A stretch of 14,381 bases of DNA. It comes from Gammaproteobacteria bacterium (lineage in GTDB: Bacteria; Pseudomonadota; Gammaproteobacteria; Steroidobacterales; Steroidobacteraceae). Every line of letters begins with the position of its first letter. The stretch's first letter is position 1. The translations under genes were made by a program, and so were the position numbers. The notes under the pieces are model-generated. The model was not told the origin of the DNA, did not search any database, and saw only the letters and a list, made by a program, of their open reading frames with translations. The DNA lies in contig PMNQ01000271.1 of assembly GCA_003162555.1 (NCBI GenBank), positions 16,332-30,712 on the forward strand. The letters are read 5' to 3'. This document shows positions 1 to 4,592 of this stretch, in pieces.

Positions 1-1
1 C

Positions 2-67
2 GACGGCGCTGGACGCAACGCCTCCGACAACAATACGTTGTTCGCATTCCTGTGGGTGGCGCTGTGA
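2..67 (+). CDS. C-terminal end of an unidentified upstream gene (partial)
   Basis: Reading from base 2 gives an open frame that stops at TGA 65-67 and encodes 21 residues ending in a hydrophobic stretch, LFAFLWVAL. Its stop overlaps the GTG at 64 (GTGA), the usual sign of translational coupling, so it is probably the last gene before azurin in the same transcript. The fragment is too short to assign a family. The two other plus-strand frames are also open over these 60 bases, so the choice of frame rests on the stop/start overlap and the coherent C-terminus. Confidence 0.4.
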   Translation, partial: DGAGRNASDNNTLFAFLWVAL

Positions 68-582
68 GCGCCGCAGTGTTCCGCAGGAGCTGGCAGCTGG
101 GCCTGGCGCTGGCCGCCTGCGCAGCCGGTGCCGCACACGCGGCGAACTGCCAACTCACCGTCGAAGCCAATGACATGATCCAGTTCAACGCGCGCGCCCT
201 GCAGGTAGAAGCGGGCTGCAGCGAAGTGCAGCTCACCTTGCACCATGTCGGCAAGATGGAGGCGCACGTGCTCGGCCACGACTGGGTGCTCGCGCGCAGC
301 GCCGACGTCTCGGCCATTGCAAGCGCGGGCATCGCCGCGGGCTTCGACAAGGGTTACCTGCCGCCTGGCGACAAGCGCATTCTCGCCGCAACCAGGATTG
401 TCGGCGGCGGAGAGACGACGACGATCACCTTCAGCACCGCCAACCTGGTGCCGGGCGGTGACTACTCGTTCTTCTGTTCCTATCCGGGTCACACCTCGAT
501 GATGCGCGGGCGCTTCCAGCTTGCCGCCAAGGAAAGTCTGGCGGCCAACCACTCTGCCGGCAATTCGAGCGTAGGCCACTAG
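64..582 (+). CDS. azu: Azurin, periplasmic type 1 blue copper protein
   Basis: This is a small electron carrier of the periplasm that passes single electrons between cytochromes and terminal acceptors. Residues 1-26 form a signal peptide ending in AHA. The mature part carries all five type 1 copper positions in azurin order: Gly71-His72 (in VLGHDW), Cys138, His143 and Met147 (in CSYPGHTSMM). The Cys29-Cys52 pair has the 23-residue spacing of the azurin disulfide. I chose GTG 64, which overlaps the upstream stop as GTGA; GTG 52 is a longer alternative adding four residues. Azurins normally end a few residues after the copper loop strand, but this one has roughly 20 extra polar residues with two histidines. 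The family call is very secure; the function of the tail is unknown. Confidence 0.93.
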   Translation: MSAAVFRRSWQLGLALAACAAGAAHAANCQLTVEANDMIQFNARALQVEAGCSEVQLTLHHVGKMEAHVLGHDWVLARSADVSAIASAGIAAGFDKGYLPPGDKRILAATRIVGGGETTTITFSTANLVPGGDYSFFCSYPGHTSMMRGRFQLAAKESLAANHSAGNSSVGH

Positions 583-588
583 CTTCCT

Positions 589-617
589 GCGCAGTCGCCC
601 GGGGCCGGATCCTGCGC
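589..617 (+). terminator. Weak hairpin after azurin
   Basis: GCGCAG (589-594) and CTGCGC (612-617) are inverted repeats with a GC-rich 17-base loop, directly after the azurin stop. There is no T run, so this could be a weak or Rho-assisted terminator, or chance in GC-rich DNA. Confidence 0.2.
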
Positions 618-659
618 GGGGCCTCCGCCCGGCGTTCGCACATTCCCCTCTTCCTGGTC

Positions 660-671
660 CATAATCGGCCC
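660..671 (+). promoter_or_regulatory. Candidate -10 box and discriminator upstream of the sigma operon
   Basis: CATAAT (660-665) followed by CGGCCC matches the -10 plus GC discriminator pattern seen at three other places in this window. No convincing -35 lies 16-18 bases upstream. If used, it would leave a leader of about 110 bases before the sigma factor gene. Confidence 0.25.
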
Positions 672-718
672 GCCGCCGCGCGGGCACGGCGCCTGCCGCC
701 CCGAAAGGCCGTTGTGGC

Positions 719-731
719 GCGTGTAACACGC
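719..731. promoter_or_regulatory. Perfect 6+6 palindrome, possible operator
   Basis: GCGTGT-A-ACACGC is an exact inverted repeat around one central base. It overlaps the candidate -35 hexamer (GTAACA, 723-728) of the AT-rich promoter before the sigma factor gene, a typical place for a repressor to block RNA polymerase. The binding protein is unknown. Confidence 0.35.
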
Positions 732-751
732 TGATTAATAAGAAATATAAA
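723..751 (+). promoter_or_regulatory. Candidate promoter of the ECF sigma operon
   Basis: TATAAA at 746-751 matches five of six -10 positions. GTAACA at 723-728 matches four of six -35 positions, with a 17-base spacer. The 732-762 stretch is strikingly AT-rich in a GC-rich region. Transcription would begin near 758, giving a short leader before ATG 780. I saw no GGAACTT-type ECF self-promoter. Confidence 0.4.
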
Positions 752-779
752 TGTGTAACTTTGAGCCGTGGCGCGGGTT

Positions 780-1379
780 ATGCACTTAAGCGATGACACA
801 CCAGTGCAGACCCCAACCCAGGCAGGCGACCGGCACGCCGAATTCACGAAATTCATGCGCACTTATCAGAACATGGTTTATTCCACGGCCGCGCGCCTGA
901 GCGGCAACGATGCGCAAGCCGAAGACATTGCCCAGGAAGTCTTTCTGCGCGCGCACAAGCGCTTCGATGAACTGCGCGACAACCCGCGCGCGGCTGGCTG
1001 GCTGAAGACCGTTGCCACCAATCTCACCTTCACGCACCTCACGCGCTACCGCAAGCGCTGGGTGTTCTTCTCGCAGCTGCAGGGCGCAGAGGATTCCGAC
1101 GACGAACCAGCCATCGATTTCGCCGCCGAGGAGTCCGTGGTGGAAAACGTTCGTGAGGACGAGCGCCACGAGTACGTCGAAGCGGCGCTCCGTGAGTTGC
1201 CGGAGCACCAGCGCGTGCCGCTGGTGCTGTATCACTTCGAGGAGATGCCGTACGAGGACATCGCCCAGCGGCTCAAAGTTTCGCTGGCGAAGGTCAAGAC
1301 CGACATCCACCGCGCCCGAGCGGCGCTGGCCGCAATTCTCGCGCGCCGCGGAATCACCGCGGAGCAGCTGGAGGCCTGA
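780..1379 (+). CDS. ECF-family RNA polymerase sigma factor
   Basis: This cytoplasmic protein directs RNA polymerase to a small set of promoters in response to a signal. The order is that of a minimal sigma-70 with regions 2 and 4 only. Residues about 20-92 hold region 2 (DAQAEDIAQEVFLRAH, then GWLKTVATN). An acidic linker covers about 103-128. Residues about 133-188 hold region 4 (LRELPEHQRVPLVL, then the helix-turn-helix EDIAQRLKVSLAKVKTDIHRAR). The length, 199 residues, is normal. An in-frame TGA at 762 limits the start to GTG 768 or ATG 780; neither has a strong ribosome site, and I prefer ATG. The next gene starts directly after the stop with no gap, and that gene looks like the anti-sigma partner. 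The subgroup and regulon cannot be told from sequence. Confidence 0.9.
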   Translation: MHLSDDTPVQTPTQAGDRHAEFTKFMRTYQNMVYSTAARLSGNDAQAEDIAQEVFLRAHKRFDELRDNPRAAGWLKTVATNLTFTHLTRYRKRWVFFSQLQGAEDSDDEPAIDFAAEESVVENVREDERHEYVEAALRELPEHQRVPLVLYHFEEMPYEDIAQRLKVSLAKVKTDIHRARAALAAILARRGITAEQLEA

Positions 1380-1877
1380 ATGAACAGCATGCAAAAACCA
1401 CCGCGCGATGAGCGTGAGCTCGAACAGTACATCGGCAAGTTGCTGCGCGCGCAGCCGCTGCGTCAGGCGCCTGCGAGCCTTGAAGCGCGCATCCAGCAGC
1501 AGCTCGCAATTCAGGCCGCGCAGCCGTGGTGGGTGCAGGGCTTCAGCGCCTGGCCGTGGCTGGCGCGCATCGTGTTCGCAGTCGTCAGCGCCGGCCTGGT
1601 TCTGCTCACATATTTGACTTCCGACCGGCTCGGCTGGGTTTCCCAGGCGCTGCAGCAGAGCTCGCCCGCGAATGCCGCGCGCTCGACCGCGCAGATGTTC
1701 ACCAACCTCGGCCACGCACTGCAGACACTGGGCGACATGCTGACGCGCAACATTCCGTCGGCCTGGCTCTACGGCGGCGCCGGTGTGGCGCTGCTGTTGT
1801 ACGCGGCGCTGTTCGGCCTGGGCGCCGCCGCATTCCGCACCCTTATTGACACCACTCCAGAACACGCTCGGTACTGA
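1380..1877 (+). CDS. Two-helix membrane protein, probable anti-sigma factor
   Basis: The first base of the start codon follows the sigma factor's stop directly, with GGAG at 1370-1373 as ribosome site, so the two are translationally coupled. Residues 1-55 are cytoplasmic and charged, with an LRQAPASLEARIQQQL segment that resembles the N-terminal helix of many membrane anti-sigma factors. Membrane helices lie at about 58-79 and 127-151, with an external loop of about 47 residues between them. There is no HxxxCxxC zinc motif and the protein has no cysteine at all, so it is not a ZAS-type anti-sigma factor. I infer that it holds the sigma factor at the membrane until an envelope signal arrives. 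The role rests on gene order and topology, not on a recognised family. Confidence 0.7.
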   Translation: MNSMQKPPRDERELEQYIGKLLRAQPLRQAPASLEARIQQQLAIQAAQPWWVQGFSAWPWLARIVFAVVSAGLVLLTYLTSDRLGWVSQALQQSSPANAARSTAQMFTNLGHALQTLGDMLTRNIPSAWLYGGAGVALLLYAALFGLGAAAFRTLIDTTPEHARY

Positions 1878-1880
1878 ATC

Positions 1881-3677
1881 ATGAACATGAAAAAGAATTC
1901 CCTTTCGCTGCTGACCGCGCTCGCGCTGTCCGGCCTGCTGGCCGCTGCACAGGCGACCATGGCCGACGAAGCAGCGCCTGCTGCCGCAACCGCTGCGCCG
2001 GTTGTCATTGCAGCGCCGGCCGTCACCACAGCGCCGGTTGCTCCGGCGCCCGCCGCGGTGAAGCACTCGCACAAACTGCAGATCACGATCACGACTGACG
2101 GCAAGTCGGACGAGGAAAAAGCCAAGGCCGCGGCGCATGCAAAGCCGGATGCCGATAGCGATTCGGATGAGGGCTCAAGTGACGGCGCCGGCGACGGCAA
2201 TTCGGCCGATCATCACGGCAGCAGCAATGCGTTGGTCCGAATCGGCGGCGATGCCGTGCTTGCGGCTGACGGGCACGTCGACTCCGTGGTGTCCGTACTG
2301 GGCTCATCGACCAGCGCCGGCCAGGTCGACGATGCGGTCGTATCGGTGCTCGGCAATACGCGTGTGACCGGTCCGGTTGGCGACACGGCGGTCGCGGTGC
2401 TGGGCAACACCTACGTCGACAGCAAAGTCGGCGACAGCGTGATAGCCGTAATGGGCAACGTCGAACTCGGTCCGCACGCCGATGTCGGCGGCGATGTGGT
2501 CGCGGTCGGCGGCGAGCTGATCCGCGACCCGGCTGCGATCGTCCATGGCAGCGTCCAGGACGTTGCAGTGTTCGGCAGGATGGGCGGCTTCGAATGGCTG
2601 CATCCGTGGCTGCACCACTGCCTGCTGCTCGGCCGGCCGCTGGCGTTCGCGCCGGGCATCGGCTGGGCCTGGACGCTCGCATTGGGATTCCTCGGCCTGT
2701 ACCTGTTGATCGCACTGCTGTTTCCCAAAGGTGTGATCGATTGCGTGCGCACGATGGAGACGCGCCCGGGCCGCACGGTGCTGGCCTCGCTCTTCACCTT
2801 CATCCTCAAGCCGATCGTGTTCCTGCTGTTGGTGGTCACCGTGATCGGGATGATCCTGATCCCGTTCCTGGCCTTTGGGCTTTTCATAGCGGGGCTGTTC
2901 GGCAAGGCCGTGGCGCTGGCCTGGCTCGGGCGCCGCGTGCTGCCGGCACGTGACGATGGACAGGAAGCGCATGCGGTGCTCGCAGTACTTGTCGGCGGCA
3001 TCATCATGCTGCTGCTGTACGTCGTGCCGTTCCTTGGGTTCGTGGCCTACAAGGCCTTCGATATCCTCGGCCTCGGCATAGTGGTGTACACGTTGATCCT
3101 GCGGATGCGCGCGAACCGCGCGGCGAAGGCGCCGCCGCCAGCCACCGCGGCTGCCCCTGCCGCAGCTCCCGCTGCCGCTGTGGCTGCGGAGCCGTTGTCC
3201 GGCGCGCAGTTCGCACCTGCTGCCGAAGCTGCGGCCGCCACGCCGCCGCCCCAGCCGCCGCCTGCCGCGGCCGCCGCACTGCCGCCGGTTTCGCTGGCGG
3301 TCGAAAACCGGGCGGGATTCTGGATCCGCATGGCGGCACTACTGCTCGATCTCGTGCTGGTGGGAATCGTGCTATCCGTGATTCATATGGAACATCACGG
3401 GATGTTGCTGTTCCTGGCCGGCTACGGCGCCGTGATGTGGAAACTGCGCGGCACAACCGTCGGCGGCATCGTCTGCGGTCTGCGCGTGGTGCGGCTCGAC
3501 GGGCGCGCTATCGATTGGCCCACGGCGATCGTGCGTGCGCTGGGCGCGTTCCTGTCAATGGTCGTGGTTGGGCTCGGCTTCATCTGGGTGGTGTTCGATC
3601 CGGAGCGCCAGTCGTGGCACGACAAGATTGCCGGCACGGTGGTCGTGTATGTGCCGCGCGGCACGCCACTCGTCTAG
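1881..3677 (+). CDS. Envelope protein: bactofilin-like beta repeats, membrane helices and C-terminal RDD domain
   Basis: This is the third gene of the sigma operon, starting three bases after the previous stop. Residues 1-28 are a signal peptide; 29-60 are Ala/Pro-rich; 80-112 are acidic. Residues about 116-233 carry repeats of roughly 18 residues with a recurring V-x-V-L-G-N step (VVSVLG, VVSVLGNT, VAVLGNT, VIAVMGN), as in polymer-forming beta-helical bactofilin-type proteins. Hydrophobic helices follow at about 262-281, 300-348 and 366-407. After a second Ala/Pro linker (417-470), an RDD domain (about 478-592) has its hallmark Arg483, Asp490 and Asp581 (in WHDK). RDD domains are membrane modules tied to transport or envelope functions. 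A secreted or anchored scaffold made under sigma control is a reasonable reading; the actual function is unknown. Confidence 0.8.
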   Translation: MNMKKNSLSLLTALALSGLLAAAQATMADEAAPAAATAAPVVIAAPAVTTAPVAPAPAAVKHSHKLQITITTDGKSDEEKAKAAAHAKPDADSDSDEGSSDGAGDGNSADHHGSSNALVRIGGDAVLAADGHVDSVVSVLGSSTSAGQVDDAVVSVLGNTRVTGPVGDTAVAVLGNTYVDSKVGDSVIAVMGNVELGPHADVGGDVVAVGGELIRDPAAIVHGSVQDVAVFGRMGGFEWLHPWLHHCLLLGRPLAFAPGIGWAWTLALGFLGLYLLIALLFPKGVIDCVRTMETRPGRTVLASLFTFILKPIVFLLLVVTVIGMILIPFLAFGLFIAGLFGKAVALAWLGRRVLPARDDGQEAHAVLAVLVGGIIMLLLYVVPFLGFVAYKAFDILGLGIVVYTLILRMRANRAAKAPPPATAAAPAAAPAAAVAAEPLSGAQFAPAAEAAAATPPPQPPPAAAAALPPVSLAVENRAGFWIRMAALLLDLVLVGIVLSVIHMEHHGMLLFLAGYGAVMWKLRGTTVGGIVCGLRVVRLDGRAIDWPTAIVRALGAFLSMVVVGLGFIWVVFDPERQSWHDKIAGTVVVYVPRGTPLV

Positions 3678-3693
3678 GTGCGGGGCCTCGCAC
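3678..3693. terminator. Short hairpin between convergent genes
   Basis: GTGCG (3678-3682) and CGCAC (3689-3693) pair around a six-base loop. The hairpin sits between the stop of the RDD protein and the stop of the minus-strand 53-residue gene, where a two-way terminator would be expected. There is no T run on either side, so support is modest. Confidence 0.3.
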
Positions 3694-3700
3694 GGCGGGG

Positions 3701-3862
3701 CTACTTGAGGTTCTGGTCGAACCAGCGAAAGCCGTAGTAGAGGCCGGCGCCACCCGCGATCGAGCTCAGGATGACGGCGGTGAGCAAGCCGACATGCGCG
3801 CCGAGCCACCAGCCAGCGGCGCTGAGAATAGTCGCCCCGAGCCAACCGATGATGTTGCGCAT
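3701..3862 (-). CDS. Small membrane protein, 53 residues
   Basis: The minus strand from ATG at 3862 to TAG at 3701 encodes 53 residues beginning MRNIIGWLGA. A small-residue hydrophobic core with a WWLGAHVGLLTAVILSSIAG stretch runs to about residue 38, followed by GLYYGFRWF and a polar end. One long or two short membrane helices with glycine-rich packing are likely. This is the pattern of a common group of conserved hypothetical inner-membrane proteins in gamma- and betaproteobacteria; no function is known to me. The ribosome site is weak (AGG about ten bases upstream). It converges on the sigma operon and diverges from the DUF937 gene. Support comes from the clean codon pattern and a credible membrane profile. 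Confidence 0.65.
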   Translation of the reverse strand: MRNIIGWLGATILSAAGWWLGAHVGLLTAVILSSIAGGAGLYYGFRWFDQNLK

Positions 3863-3958
3863 TTAGTGCCTGTTCACACTCAGGGCGAAATCCCTCAATG
3901 AACGCGGCGAAGCGCGTCGGCTCGCAAGACTAACAAAAAAAGTCGCCCGCGTTGGCCG

Positions 3959-3964
3959 TATGAT
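3959..3964 (+). promoter_or_regulatory. Candidate -10 box of the DUF937 gene
   Basis: TATGAT matches five of six -10 positions and is followed by the GC discriminator CCGGC. A run of seven A (3935-3941) lies where the -35 or UP element would be; no good -35 hexamer is visible. Confidence 0.35.
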
Positions 3965-4005
3965 CCGGCATTCCAGAACGGCTCAAATCAAGAGGAACGG
4001 ATCAT
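3960..4005. repeat. Perfect 8-bp inverted repeat reaching into the DUF937 start codon
   Basis: ATGATCCG (3960-3967) and CGGATCAT (3998-4005) are exact inverted copies separated by 30 bases. The right arm includes the first two bases of the start codon, and the ribosome site AGAGGA (3991-3996) lies in the loop. In RNA it could mask the start; in DNA it could be a split operator. Confidence 0.4.
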
Positions 4006-4336
4006 GGGAATGTTCGATGGCATCCTGGGCGGCATCGTCGGCGCGGAAATGGCCACGGCGGTGAATCATCTGATCGAGCAGCACGGCGGCGTGTCGGGCA
4101 TCGTCAGCCAATTGCAGCAGAATGGTCTGGGCAACACGGTCAAATCGTGGGTCGGCACCGGTCCGAATCAGCCTGTCTCGACCGACCAGCTCCACAAGGC
4201 GCTCGGCGCGGACACGGTCTCGCAGCTCGCGGCCAAACTGGGCATCAACCCGCAGGATCTGCTCGCCAAACTCTCGCAGGCGCTGCCGACCGCGATCGAC
4301 AAGCTGACTCCGGGCGGCACAGTCCCCACGTCCTGA
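4004..4336 (+). CDS. YidB / DUF937 family protein
   Basis: The protein has 110 residues and starts MGMFDGILGG, the Gly-rich amphipathic beginning typical of this family. The conserved core GLGNTVKSWVGTGPNQPVS (41-59) is followed by QLHKALGADTVSQLAAKLG (62-80), which matches the E. coli YidB pattern of a WVG...NQPIS turn and a helical hairpin. No signal peptide or true membrane helix is present. The biochemical role of the family is not established. The start is fixed by the strong ribosome site AGAGGA seven bases upstream. It appears to be transcribed alone, with its own candidate -10 box. Family assignment is confident. Confidence 0.88.
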   Translation: MGMFDGILGGIVGAEMATAVNHLIEQHGGVSGIVSQLQQNGLGNTVKSWVGTGPNQPVSTDQLHKALGADTVSQLAAKLGINPQDLLAKLSQALPTAIDKLTPGGTVPTS

Positions 4337-4356
4337 CCTGACATCATCCTGCAATA

Positions 4357-4407
4357 TTGCCGGCATTGCTGTGCGGGAATCGCGACAGCTTGCCGGCGCT
4401 TGCCGGC
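4357..4407 (+). repeat. Three copies of TTGCCGGC, two forming a hairpin after the DUF937 gene
   Basis: TTGCCGGC occurs at 4357-4364, 4390-4397 and 4400-4407. The last two place GCCGGC on either side of GCTT, giving a 6-bp stem with a four-base loop (4392-4407). It may act as a weak terminator; no T run follows. The octamer also turns up inside genes, so it is not a specific element. Confidence 0.3.
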
Positions 4408-4450
4408 CCGGATGGAATGGTCCGCACATCAAATCAGACCGGGGCACGCT

Positions 4451-4543
4451 ATGGGCACCAAAGATAACTTCATGCGCTTCGCCGTCATCGCCTCGGTCAT
4501 TCTCGTGGGCGCATTGGCGCTGGCGGTGCGCCTGAATACCTAG
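4451..4543 (+). CDS. Small single-helix membrane protein, 30 residues
   Basis: ATG 4451 to TAG 4541-4543 encodes 30 residues: a charged start (MGTKDNFMRF) and one hydrophobic helix at about 10-26 (FAVIASVILVGALALAV), ending RLNT. GGGG at 4441-4444 is a fair ribosome site with six bases of spacing. The length, the positive-inside start and the single helix fit the class of small membrane proteins that conventional gene callers miss. It lies between two same-strand genes. It is unrecognised, and chance cannot be ruled out for an ORF this short. Confidence 0.45.
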   Translation: MGTKDNFMRFAVIASVILVGALALAVRLNT

Positions 4544-4555
4544 CTGAATACCTGG
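4532..4555 (+). repeat. 12-bp tandem duplication over the stop of the small membrane ORF
   Basis: CTGAATACCTAG (4532-4543) is followed at once by CTGAATACCTGG (4544-4555), differing in one base. The first copy carries the TAG stop of the 30-residue ORF; in the second the stop has become TGG. Confidence 0.75.
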
Positions 4556-4557
4556 CG

Positions 4558-4563
4558 TATGAT
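4558..4563 (+). promoter_or_regulatory. Candidate -10 box of the M28 peptidase gene
   Basis: TATGAT followed by CGGCCCC, 30 bases before ATG 4593. It is the same arrangement as at 3959-3964. The -35 region overlaps the tandem repeat and is weak. Confidence 0.35.
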
Positions 4564-4592
4564 CGGCCCCGGGACTTAAGGGGGCCGACAGG

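Noticed and set aside
786..2138. 450-residue minus-strand ORF under the sigma and anti-sigma genes
   Set aside because: Its product is Arg/His/Gln-rich with no domain, and it is a mirror frame of well-supported genes.
3881..3945. A7 run with nearby inverted bases as a minus-strand terminator
   Set aside because: No minus-strand gene ends there, and the stem next to the run has only four base pairs.
4357..4407. TTGCCGGC copies as a REP/CRISPR-like array
   Set aside because: There are only three short copies with uneven spacing, and the octamer is common in this GC-rich DNA.
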